Source: Adiantum capillus-veneris
Lineage: Eukaryota > Streptophyta > Polypodiopsida > Polypodiales > Pteridaceae
Assembly (NCBI GenBank): GCA_014529385.2
Contig: CM043964.1
Coordinates: 105,751,087 to 105,815,086 of the forward strand
DNA: 64,000 nucleotides
Direction: 5' to 3'
Made by a program: the position numbers and the translations under genes. Under the pieces are notes generated by a model. The model was not told the origin of the DNA. It ran no database searches and saw only the letters and a program-made list of their open reading frames with translations. Every line of letters begins with the position of its first letter. The first letter of the stretch is position 1. Below are positions 1 to 8,817 of the stretch, piece by piece.

Positions 1-58
1 AGTATGGCAAAATATGTTCAGCTTCTAACTACTTATATGTACTTGTCAACTTTTACAG

Positions 59-622
59 AGGTTGATTATCTTGGACGTCAATGGATTGCTGCTGATGCGG
101 GTGCCTCTCGGTGACAAAGAACCCTTTGAGGATTTGCAAACGTTTCGGATGGGAACTTGTCGAGTCGTGGTTCGTCCAGGAACCAAGGAATTTATTCAGT
201 TTCTTCTTCCGCGCTTCAGAGTTGCCATATGGTCTTCAATGCAAAGGCAAAACTTGTCGCCACTAGTTACAATAGTTTGCAGTGTATGCCACGCTCACAC
301 GTCAGATTTTTCCTTTTTGTATGATCAAAGAAAATGCGTTACCGTTGAGCGCCACTACCACCCTAAAAAACCACACTTACCTCTTTTGTACAAACCGTTT
401 AGCCAAATCGGTGTACCCTTTGATGCAACTAATACACTACTGATTGATGATACTCCTGAAAAGGGAGAACTAAATCCGCCGGGAACAACTATCTCACCAC
501 CTTCTTTCGAGGGGCATTCCTTCGATTTTTACCTTGAAGACATTCTGATTCCATACTTACAGAAATTGTATCTCAGTCCATTGTTCACGGACGAGTTTGT
601 ACTTTGTAATGAATTAAGATGA
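59..622 (+). CDS. FCP1/NIF-like HAD phosphatase, terminal exon (5' part outside window)
   Basis: This is the last exon of a HAD-superfamily phosphatase related to the FCP1/SCP catalytic domain, a family that removes phosphate from Ser/Thr residues such as those of the RNA polymerase II tail. The exon follows a splice acceptor (CTTTTACAG, ending at 58) and starts in phase 0 with AGG TTG ATT. It runs 187 codons to TGA at 620-622. Motif I reads LDVNGLLL at residues 5-12, so the nucleophile Asp is kept but the second acidic position is Asn, a form I know from plant members. Motif II is IWSSM near residue 57 and the last motif is LLIDDTPEK near residue 125, followed by a conserved NPP turn. No ATG start lies in the window, so upstream exons are missing. 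Whether it is an active phosphatase is inferred; the Asn substitution makes catalysis uncertain. Confidence 0.8.
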   Translation, partial: RLIILDVNGLLLMRVPLGDKEPFEDLQTFRMGTCRVVVRPGTKEFIQFLLPRFRVAIWSSMQRQNLSPLVTIVCSVCHAHTSDFSFLYDQRKCVTVERHYHPKKPHLPLLYKPFSQIGVPFDATNTLLIDDTPEKGELNPPGTTISPPSFEGHSFDFYLEDILIPYLQKLYLSPLFTDEFVLCNELR

Positions 623-652
623 CTCTTCTATCATGTCTTTGTCTTGTCTAAC

Positions 653-655
<3 letters not shown>

Positions 656-703
<48 letters not shown>
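656..703. repeat. (GA)n microsatellite
   Basis: Perfect GA dinucleotide run of about 48 bp, starting 33 bp after the phosphatase stop codon and so probably in its 3' UTR. Confidence 0.95.
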
Positions 704-707
<4 letters not shown>

Positions 708-769
708 ACATGGTAAAGAAATGTATTTCAAGCACACTTTTTCACGGGGCACAATTGAAAAATGAGCTC

Positions 770-775
770 AATAAA
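770..775 (+). terminator. AATAAA polyadenylation signal
   Basis: AATAAA about 150 bp past the phosphatase stop codon, between two convergent genes. Canonical signal in a plausible place; cleavage site not determinable. Confidence 0.45.
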
Positions 776-826
776 CTTCATGTCTTGAAAGTCATTTGTA
801 TACACTTGGGTTCACAAGAATATCTG

Positions 827-2247
827 TTACATTGACACTACTTCAACCTGACCATCCCACTCTTTGCACAAAATATCTTTTTCCCTTCGCCGCATCACCT
901 TACGGCCAGCTAGGAAAAAGGAAAAATCTGATAGGTCCTTGTCCATTGACTCTTCAATTATGTCATGCCGCAAATGTTGAAGACTGTATAGCTCCCTTAT
1001 TGTAACCACCAATAGTAGGCCATGCGCTTTATCAATCACTTCCACATCCACAGCAGGATTATCTTCCAAACCTGCAGAAACCTGGTCCATAGGAATGTAC
1101 TTACCGTTGAGCATTTGTTTTCGCATATACCAAAACGAGAGTAACAGTGATTGGCTTGCAATCATGTACTTGACAACTAGAGTATCAAGCACGACCTCAC
1201 ACCGTAAACCAATCTCTTCCTTTGCATACCATCCTCTGTCAAGAAGTTTGTCACAGGATGACTGCTGAAATGACTTGCACATGAACATAGTTTTCGTAAC
1301 ACGGATGTTGTAGCTATGAAACAGCTCTATGAAGAGTGCAACAAGACAAAAGTTTGCAATTCTAACCAGTTTGGTGGGAATAGATCTACGTAGAGACCTT
1401 TGTATATCCTTGTAGAGCTTACTTCGCATTGCCTCCACCATTGTTTCCTCGGGAATTGGCCAGTCCACAGTGTTCCAATCGGTTGGTAGAGGCACTTTCA
1501 CCAACATGCCATTCTTATTCCCTGAGCTGAGTTGGTAGAAGTGGTCATAAAAAAATATTCCCTCATCAGCCAGTCTTTTGCTGCTCCTCCCTGAATATTG
1601 TAGAGAACCAATGTGGGCATGAACAACATGGAAGAGGCCTATTATGCACTCCACAGGCTCCCATTGCTCATAAGAAGAGGGATAAACATCTGCAATATAT
1701 ATAAGAAGAGTTAAACTAAGAGTATCAATAAGTACAAATGACAAATCTAATGTAATTGAGCTGTGAAGAATGGAGACATTGCTCATAACAAGCGGGAGAA
1801 ACATTGCAAAATATATAAGAAAAGTTAAAATGAGAGTATCAGTAAGTTCACATGTCAAGAGTACTTACAATTGCAACGTGGTTGATGTATATCTGATACA
1901 TTTCCACCGTTTGCTATCACCTCTGGATGGGTAAACACATGCTGAACAAGAACTTCCTTTACAGATCTTTTGCCGATTTCAACTTTGAAATCCAACACTC
2001 TGGCCTTCCAAGCTGAGCGGTAAATGTTGATACCACTAGACCTCTTGGGTCTTCTTGGTTGCATGAGGACCCATGAACCTTTGTTTATCCTTTGTCCAAC
2101 CCATTGGTTCTCTGCACTTATTGAAGCTGATATTGTAATTGAGGATATGCTACTACTTGGCCTTCTAGGCAAAGTGCAGTTGTTGGTTGTTGGTGTGAGA
2201 GACAGTAAACACCTGGAGCCTCTTGGGCGAGAAGACGTGGAAGCCAT
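827..2247 (-). CDS. Two-exon protein of unknown function with a transit-peptide-like N-terminus
   Basis: I do not recognise the family. Exon 1 runs 2247 to 1869 from an ATG, exon 2 runs 1689 to 827 ending in TAA, and the intron (1868-1690) has a canonical donor GTAAGT and acceptor TTGCAG. Joined exons total 1242 nt, divisible by three, giving an uninterrupted 413-residue protein. This is good evidence that the gene is or was recently functional. The first 45 residues are rich in Ser, Thr, Arg and Pro with almost no acidic residues, which resembles a plastid or mitochondrial transit peptide (inference). The mature part has no motif I can name; a hydrophobic stretch near the middle of exon 2 could be a helix rather than a membrane segment. 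It converges on the phosphatase gene with about 200 bp between stop codons. The intron carries a tandem duplication that includes the acceptor. Confidence 0.65.
1661..1860. repeat. 115-bp tandem duplication covering an intron and its acceptor
   Basis: The segments starting at 1661 and 1776 are two diverged copies of one unit (shared blocks cattgctcata, atatataag, agagtatca). On the minus strand the copy nearer exon 2 keeps TTGCAG then ATG. The upstream copy reads TTGCAATG and has lost the G of the acceptor. Confidence 0.8.
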
Positions 2248-2510
2248 AGCTCTCAGAGAAAAGCTTTAGTGGAGGGAGATTCACTTTGAAAGCATTCTAA
2301 TGGAGGGAAAGTGTTTTAGAATTCCAATATCTTGTGCGGGCTTAATGGTCACCCTCCATTACGTTAATGACCATAAGAGAATATCAGAAGTGGGACCACA
2401 TGCAAGCACTTAAAAGCTCGGTAAAAGGTAGGAAATTACGATGCTATAATCCTAGATTCGTGAAAGTTTTATGCTATTTTCCTATTTTTTGAGTCTTTCC
2501 ACGTACTTTC
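2248..2510. other. 5' flank of the unknown gene
   Basis: About 260 bp upstream of the minus-strand ATG at 2247. It holds no ORF. I see no convincing TATA box and do not call a promoter. Confidence 0.4.
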
Positions 2511-2601
2511 CTACGTAACGTAGCCTTCGTGCTCATTGGACGCACTCTATTATTCTCTCTCTTCATATGGCCCTCCAAATGACCTCTGAAATTTCCTAAT
2601 G
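2511..2601. mobile_element. End fragment of TIR element family B (third copy, B3)
   Basis: The stretch beginning CTACGTAACGTAGCCTTC and ending TTTCCTAATG follows the same order of blocks as the last 90 bp of the complete family B copy at 16623-17584: CTACGTAACG, TAGCCTTC, CATTGG-like, ATTCTCTC, GGCCC, then CCTAATG at the terminus. Divergence is high and no left end was found, so this is a truncated relic. Confidence 0.5.
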
Positions 2602-2717
2602 TCACACATGCTCATATCAAGAGGTAGGTTGTCTAACCAAACTTCCTCTATAGGAGCTGACTTTAGAGTGAGGCTCCCATCATTGATTTCTCTAACTGTT
2701 TCCCATAAGTGTCCTGG

Positions 2718-4648
2718 CTAGTCTTCCTCCACGAATGGAATTCCGTCTAAGGTGTCTTCGCTGTCCGGCACTATAAGTTTTGATTCTTTTGTTTCTAGGT
2801 GGGGCTCTACCACCACTTTGTATTTTTCTTTAGTGTCTCTTAACACAAGCTCCTCAGGTTTTGGGATACTTTCAAGCTTGGGTTTTTGTTTTTTTAGCAT
2901 TTCTTGCGTGATTCTTACCAGATTTTGATAAGCTTCAAGCTTAGCTGCTTCCATGTCTGGAGAAGGATAGTTCTTCCATTTGTTTTCCATGTTTTTGCAT
3001 GCTTTAAGTCCTGCTTGGTAAGCTTCCAAGGCTGCATTAATAGGCTAAAAAATTTTATCAACAAAAATTGATCCTCCAGATTTCACGGTTGTTTCCTTGA
3101 TTTCACTTCCAATTTCTTTCACTTTTCTTGGAATAGCTTTTTTGCTTTCTCCTCGATTTCAACTCGTTTCTATCTTCTCAACTCATACCTTTTGCTTCTA
3201 CTTCTTTTGGTCTTTTGAGAGGCAGTCTCTGAATCATCATAGGAGTTTTGTTTCTTTTTCTTAGCCTGAGCTCTAGTGATTACCTTGATTGGAAAAATCG
3301 GTTCACTCTCAGACGAGCTACTAGGTATCACTTGGACTACGTTTACTATTGTTTTACCCTTGTTTAAAGTATTTTTAGGACAATCTTCTGGGAAGTGTCC
3401 TCCCTTTTTGCAACATTGTATGCAATAAGCTTCAATAGGCTTGAGTTTTTTGTCAAGCGCTGGGCATTCATTTTTCCAATGATCATCTGCACCACAGTTG
3501 TGACAGTTTCCCATTCTTGGCTTAACCATGGGTCTTACCATTGGAGGTTTGACACCTTGATTAGCTACATAATACATTGGTGCGAGCTCTGGTGGAGCAT
3601 AAGTCATAGGTTCCTCCATTGGTGGTGGTTGTGCTGTGAATTATACCAATCTCCTTCTACCATTACTATAAATGGACTAGGCTATGCATAAGGTGTAACA
3701 GGAACTAGTGCTTGTTCATCTAGACTCCTTCAGACTGCATGTGCTTTACATGCACTACATTATGTCCTGGATACAAAGGTTGTTGACCCAACACAGGTTG
3801 AGGTCTTTCCATACCCATTGGAGGTCTTTGAGCTTGGTCCATATTAGGCTCATATCTGTACATGGGTTGTCCTTGTGGCCTCATGGGCACGTATTGAATA
3901 TTGCCATCATACTTTGGACGGAAGTAGCACTCATGGGTATCATGGTTGGTCCATTTATCCTCGATTGCACATCATTTTTGTGGCCTATTTGGTTGTCCCT
4001 GTTGAGGTATCCCTTGTCCTAGTCCCCTCATAGGTGCTTTTTGCACGTCGTTCATCTTTTGAGCATATCTTCTATGGTTGAAAGCGGTGATGTAGCAGCT
4101 GTTCCCACTTGTGCTGGTTTAGTGGATGTTGTTTCTTGCTTTGGTTATCCTTAGGGACATCTTCTTCATTGAAAGTTTCACAATTGTCTCCTAAGTCAAT
4201 CGCATCTGACACACATGCTTCTAGGGTTGTATGATTCTTGAAATAGAGTATAGCATGAAGTTCTTTGTTTAGCAGTCCCTCTAGAAACAACGATACCAAT
4301 CATTCTTCTACAAGTATCTCTAGATTTGGGCATCTGGCAATGTATTGCTTCATTCGCGTTGCACAATCCCTAACAACCTCACCATGTTTCTCTTTAAATC
4401 TCTAAATTTGAGCTACTATTTTGATCCCAGTTTTGGAACAAGTAGCTACGAATCCTTGAGCTAAAGTGTTAAAATCCATGATTGACCTTGGTGGAATGTT
4501 TTCGAACCATGTCAATGCTTTTCCTTCTAATGTCATTCCAAACCCCTCGAATTGAGTATGGAAATTGAATATACGTTCTGCTCTTAACACTTCCTTAAAG
4601 CTTGCTAAGTGGTCGTATGGATCCCTTGATCCACTTTATTTTTTGACC
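2718..4648 (-). pseudogene. gag (capsid to nucleocapsid part) of LTR element L1, decayed
   Basis: This is the 3' part of a retrotransposon gag gene, broken into several frames. Reading leftwards on the minus strand: a capsid-like segment (about 4600-4400) with the gag hallmark GKALTWFENIP; a second capsid piece (4299-4072) with LFLEGLLNKEL; a Pro/Met-rich linker; then a nucleocapsid (3619-3170). The nucleocapsid has one normal zinc knuckle, CHNCGADDHWKNEC (CX2CX4HX4C), and a second with an extra residue, CIQCCKKGGHFPEDC (CX2CX5HX4C), followed by basic tails. A lysine-rich coiled segment ends at 2718. No protease, reverse transcriptase or integrase follows before the host gene at 2247, so the element is truncated or internally deleted. 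The 5' part of the same gag lies at 8818-10458, separated by a nested Ty3 element. Confidence 0.75.
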
Positions 4649-4653
4649 CATTT
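4649..4653. repeat. Target-site duplication CATTT (left)
   Basis: CATTT directly before the TG of the left LTR. The identical CATTT follows the right LTR at 8813-8817. A 5-bp duplication is standard for LTR element integration. Confidence 0.9.
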
Positions 4654-4807
4654 TGTTAGACGAGGGGAACTAGAACCTAGGACTCCACCACCCAACCACC
4701 CACTATATAGCATAGCCCCTGGACTTTTTTCCCTAGTTGGACTCCCTTTCCACACTGCCTAGCCCGGCCCTGCCCTTGTCTAGTCCGGCCTTGCCGATGT
4801 CCTGACC
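4654..4807 (-). repeat. 3' LTR of the Ty3 element
   Basis: Begins (plus strand) TGTTAGACGAGGGGAACTAG and is about 154 bp long. It matches the right LTR block for block, but lacks the right LTR's internal duplication and has a mutated outer base (tgacc for tgaca). Confidence 0.85.
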
Positions 4808-4818
4808 TTACTCCCCCC

Positions 4819-5232
4819 TTAAGAAGAGTTTTTCTCCTCGAAAACAAAAGTGGGGAACTTCTTCTTAAGAACAACAATGTTTTCCCAAGTGGCACTTTCC
4901 TCAGGTCGGTCTTTCCACTTGATTAAGGCATGTTGACGCACATGATGACATGTACGCAACTCATGATAATTGAGAACACATTCAGGTTCATGCGGTAAGG
5001 TAGGAGGTTCAATGAAATCTACCAAAATATGTTGGTCAATGACATTGTCGTCCCCATGTAACCGCTTACGTAAATGGCTTACATGAAACACCGGATGAAT
5101 ACGAGAATGTGAAGATAGAAATAATTTGTAGGCATGATCACCTACTCGCTTGAGTATTTTGAAAGGCCCACAATATTGGGGAGATAATTTAGGTGTTGGT
5201 CCAGTTTTCAGACTTTCTGAATGTTTTGGCAT
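4819..5232 (-). pseudogene. Ty3 integrase C-terminus and chromodomain
   Basis: The translated segment begins with the post-catalytic integrase region typical of Ty3: a YCGPFKILKRVGDHAYKL block, then HPVFHVSHLRK. It ends in a chromodomain-like stretch with HALIKWKDRPEESATWE, the part of the fold that contains the conserved Trp and aromatic cage positions. In chromoviruses this domain directs integration to modified chromatin; that role is family knowledge. Frame is open for about 137 codons. The integrase part immediately upstream (5317-5556) is in another frame. Confidence 0.85.
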
Positions 5233-5316
5233 ACGTAAAAATACTTCCTCCCCTTCTTCGAAGGTAACTTGCTGACGTTTCTCATCAGTGTACTTCTTAT
5301 ACCGATCATGTGCTTA

Positions 5317-5556
5317 TCAGACATTCTGACGAGCAAGTTTGAGCATATCCATGTGGTCTTGGAGAAAATCCTTTACCTGTTGGAGTTTTTCGGTTGCCAA
5401 CCCCACCGTAATTGGTGACCTAAGTTGAAACCCATACATGAGCATGAAAGGACTAAATCTCATTGTGACATGCTTAGCACTGTTGTAGGAAAACTCGAGA
5501 ATAGGTAAGTATTCTTCCCAGCCTGGCTGTTTTTTGCTGACGTATGCTCTTAGCAT
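5317..5556 (-). pseudogene. Ty3 integrase core, 3' portion only
   Basis: About 80 codons of integrase with the conserved WEEYLPILEFSYNSAKH and SPFMLMYG blocks that follow the last catalytic residues. The zinc-binding HHCC region and the first two catalytic Asp are absent, because the sequence joins directly to RNase H at about 5550. Confidence 0.8.
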
Positions 5557-5858
5557 ATCTTCTTCTGCTGAGCTGCATCAAGCTTCTTGCTTTCAAATGA
5601 AATCGACCGTCCATCTTGTAACAGGACTGCTCCAATAGCACGGTCACTGGCATCTGTTTCCAAAATGAATGATTTCAAAGGATCTACAATAGCTAGTATG
5701 GGAGATGTAGCTAATGCATCCTTGAGCGTATCAAAACTGTGTTGTTGAGCGGATCCCCACTGAAAAGCTTTGCCTTTGCCTTTTAGTTGATCTGTCACGA
5801 GAACAACAATATTAGCATAGTTTTTAACAAACCTTCGATAAAAACCTGCAAATCCCAA
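5550..5858 (-). pseudogene. Ty3 connection and RNase H start, truncated
   Basis: Contains the classic post-RT block FAGFYRRFVKNYA and the RNase H start FILETDASDRAIGAVLLQ with its first catalytic Asp. It then stops at AAQQKK, where homologues continue for about 100 more residues. The frame ends at the deletion junction shared with the integrase fragment. Confidence 0.85.
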
Positions 5859-6616
5859 AAAAAATTGTAACTCTTCCAGATTTTTAGGAGAAGGCCGGTA
5901 TCCACTTTGGATTGATCCATATATAGCCCATTAGATGAAATAACATGCCCTAAATAGTGAATTTCGTCTTTTAGAAAATCACACTTAGATTCCTTGGCAT
6001 ATAATTTCTTTGTGCGTAACAACTCAAACACCTGCCTGAGATGTTGTAAGTGTTCTTCTTTAGAAGCACTATAGACTAGTATGTCATCGAGAAAAACAAT
6101 GACAAATTTGCCCAAATACGGCTTCAAGACACTATCCATAAGTGTCATGAATATTGAGGGCTCATTGGTTAACCCAAAGGACATCACCAATAACTCGTAG
6201 TGTCCAAACCGTGTTTGGAATGCAGTTTTGGATATCTTGGCAAGTCGAATATGGACTTGGTGATATCTTGACCGCAAGTCTATTTTTGTAAAAATGCGAG
6301 CATGAGTGAGTTTTTCAAACAACTTATCTACTCTGGGCAATGGGTATTTGTTCTTAACCGTAACCGTATTTAAGCCACGATAGTCTACGCACATGCACAT
6401 ACTGCCGTCTTTTTTCTTCACTGATAGGATAGGAGAGGCCCATGGTGAAGAACTGGGTTGTATATACCCTTTGCTAAGGCAGTCAGCAAGCTGACGTTCC
6501 ACCTCAGCAGCTTCAGAGTAACTCATACGGTAAGGAGGTTTAATGACAGTTTTACAGCCTGCAACCATGTCGATGCTATGTTGCACCGATTGTGTCAGCG
6601 GTAATCCTAGTGGCAA
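5795..6616 (-). pseudogene. Ty3 reverse transcriptase
   Basis: A nearly complete reverse transcriptase domain. Visible motifs in order are SPWASPILSVKKKDG, DYRGLNTVTVKNKYPLPR, FTKIDLRSRYHQ (first catalytic Asp), FQTRFGHYELLVMSFGLTN, and VIVFLDDILVYS with the catalytic Asp pair. Then come KCDFLKDEIHYLGHVIS and the thumb. Small defects such as SRYHQ for SGYHQ and NEPSIFM for APATFM show decay, and the reading frame is lost near 5870 where the connection domain switches frame. Confidence 0.9.
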
Positions 6617-6620
6617 ATCA

Positions 6621-7581
6621 TTAGGAAAAACATTCCTTTAGTAATTTTTGTAACTCACTAGCAACATTTTCTTTTTTAGAATTAGCCATTGGTGGAAGAG
6701 ATGAAAGAGAAGCATGCGGCATTGAGGAATGTTCAACAGTTTCAATGTTAAAAAGAAAATGAGACAGTGAGTAACACAAGAAAACTTGATCTATTTCATT
6801 ATTAGAAACGAGCTGCATAAGCTGAGCGGTACAAATCAATGGTGATGAAGGTATATCCTTCTCTCCTAACAACAACACACGTGCACCATGGGATTCAAAC
6901 ATCAATTCCATTTCCATGTTCATAACTTGAAAATCCAGGCACGTGGAGTAACCTTGTACTTCAAACAGAATAGTGCGACATTGAGTATCCCATATTTTGG
7001 TATCATGTCCATTCATCATTGCTACCTTGTAGTGGTGGGTACGGAGTTTGAGGAAATTTGAGTTTTTTCACCAATCCATAATTGATGAAATTATGAGTAG
7101 CACCGTCATCTACCAAGATGCACACCTTGTGGCCTTGCAGAGACCTGTGCATACATACTAACTCATGTGGTCCAAAGGCTTGTTGCCTCATGGAAGCTGT
7201 GAGACACCATTCATGTACCACCTTTGTGTGTGTATCTTCCACTATAGAGAAGTGTGAGGAAGACTCAAGAAGTAGCAGTTGCACCGTGTGCACTACTTTC
7301 TCCTTGCCATGAGTAGCAGATTTCCCCTTGGGACAATCCTTTTTGCCATGACCCCTTCCTAAACATTGAAAACATAATTTTTCTTTCTTAGCTTTATCAA
7401 AGTCCTCGGGAGAGAGAGGACCCCCGGACCCCTTGGGTTTTTTAGATGCTTCTGAATTGGCAACTAAAAATTTCCTTTTATTGTGCCCATACTGAGTGCG
7501 TGTATTACCATGTGTATTAGCAGGCACGTGACTATTATGTGCTTTCTTTTCATATAGATCATCATGAATATGTGCTTTCAC
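6621..7581 (-). pseudogene. Ty3 nucleocapsid, aspartic protease and linker
   Basis: The 5' part (about 7581-7300) carries one CCHC zinc knuckle, CFQCLGRGHGKKDC, after a basic region. The protease follows with CILVDDGATHNFI, in which the usual catalytic Asp-Ser-Gly triad reads Asp-Asp-Gly; this could be a mutation or a tolerated variant. A frame change near 7010 separates the protease start from its continuation (7019-6621), which has GYSTCLDFQVM and leads into the linker before reverse transcriptase. Confidence 0.8.
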
Positions 7582-7627
7582 TATGGCTTCCTCAAGTGTT
7601 TTAGGATCTTGGGTCTTGACGTACTTC

Positions 7628-8154
7628 TTAAGTTCTGGTATCAGACAGACCTCTTACAAACCCCGGTACTTGTTGAAAGTTATCTAAGACTTCCAATTTG
7701 AGAATAACATCCCGATAGTGAGAGAGATATTCAAGAAATGATGGGTATTGGTGCATGGAACATGTGTCCCAAGCCGTCCAATTCCGATCTGCCTCATTTG
7801 TAGGAAAAAATTCTTTGCTAAACATAACTTCAAAAGCTACCCAACTCTGTGGTATGATGTTCTTCTCCTTGAGAGACATCCACCATTTGTAGGCCTTGCC
7901 TTCAGAGTTAAGCTTGTTTGCAGAGATCTGACTGCATTTGGAGTACGCCGCAAGGCGTGAATTCCATCCCACTTGCTGAGAAAGATATTCATTGCATCCT
8001 TATTGCGGTCTTGGTCTTCTCCCTTAAAAATCGGTGGTTTGGTGTTTTCCAACAATTCATCCACCTCTTTTGCAGTGAGAGTATGCAACATATCAACATT
8101 TGGGCCTTGCCCTAGATTAGAAGGGCCTTGCCCTTGTGTAGCAACATGCAACAC
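7628..8154 (-). pseudogene. Ty3 gag, matrix/capsid part
   Basis: Two overlapping frames together give a gag capsid. The first (8154-7837) has EVDELLENTKPPIFKGEDQD and a DAMNIFLSKWDG block; the second (7972-7628) has KAYKWWMSLKE, SWVAFEVMFSKEFFP and FLEYLSHYRD, typical of plant Ty3 gag. A frame break lies near 7900. The likely start is close to 8150, leaving about 440 bp of leader up to the primer-binding site. Confidence 0.75.
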
Positions 8155-8159
8155 ACCAG

Positions 8160-8593
8160 AAAGGAGATGGGGTACCTACTGTGGGTACCGCCCCTTAGTG
8201 TTGAAAATTGGGTGTGGCCACTAACCCCCAAGGGGTTGGGCGCCCGTGTAGCGGGAAATAAACTTCACACAGCAGCTATGGCCGCTCAGAGCATCGCGCG
8301 AGCAAGTGAATCTGCAGTGGCCGTCACTGTGGTGATCAAGGGGCATCGGCCCAGTGTTTTGATGTGCTCCCCCGCCCGGCGCGCAGCCGTAGAGCCCGCA
8401 AGGGGCACTATTGATGCACGTCCGCCTCGGTGGCTCCTCCTTGCAAGGGGGGTTGCCCACGGACTGCTTGCTCTGTCATCCTCCTCACAGGAGTGGTGTT
8501 CCACGACTTGGTGACCCCAACATGAAACATGATCATGCAAGGTTGTGTGACTCTCCTCCTTCAGGGATGTGCCTTTCCCAAAACAAAACCAAG
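8160..8593. other. Ty3 untranslated leader
   Basis: GC-richer sequence between gag and the primer-binding site. Reading frames exist on both strands but none resembles a known protein; interpreted as leader. Confidence 0.5.
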
Positions 8594-8606
8594 CTCTTGA
8601 TACCAA
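8594..8606 (-). other. Primer-binding site of the Ty3 element
   Basis: Minus strand TGGTATCAAGAGC, one base longer than the initiator-Met tRNA site TGGTATCAGAGC, directly inside the right LTR. Confidence 0.8.
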
Positions 8607-8607
8607 T

Positions 8608-8812
8608 GTTAGACAAGGGGAACTAGAACCTAGGAGTCGACCACCCAACCACCCACTATATAGCATAGACCCTGGCCCTTTGCCCTAGTTGGACTCCATT
8701 TCCACACACTATATAGCATAGCCCCTGGCCCTTTGCCCTAGTTGGACTCCATTTCCACACTGCCTAGCCCGGCCCTGCCCTTGTCTAGTCCGGCCTTGCC
8801 GGTGCCATGACA
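8608..8812 (-). repeat. 5' LTR of the Ty3 element, with internal duplication
   Basis: Starts TGTTAGACAAGGGG and ends GTGCCATGACA. It is about 50 bp longer than the left LTR because the block from ccactatatagcatag to ccatttccacac is present twice in tandem. The two LTRs are otherwise clearly the same sequence. Confidence 0.88.
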
Positions 8813-8817
8813 CATTT
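8813..8817. repeat. Target-site duplication CATTT (right)
   Basis: Matches 4649-4653 exactly; downstream sequence resumes the L1 gag. Confidence 0.9.

Larger units (their letters stand above)
4654..8812 (-). mobile_element. Chromodomain Ty3 (chromovirus) retrotransposon, internally deleted, nested in L1 gag
   Basis: A 4.16-kb minus-strand LTR element with clear boundaries. It has short LTRs (4654 to about 4807, and 8608-8812), CATTT duplications on both sides, a primer-binding site next to the right LTR (TGGTATCAAGAGC on the minus strand, 8606-8594) and a purine tract AAGGGGGGAGTAA beside the left LTR. Gene order is gag, protease, reverse transcriptase, RNase H, integrase, chromodomain, which is the Ty3 order; the terminal chromodomain marks a chromovirus. 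It interrupts the gag gene of L1 and is therefore younger than L1. It cannot be autonomous: most of RNase H and the integrase catalytic core are deleted and several frames are broken. Confidence 0.92.
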
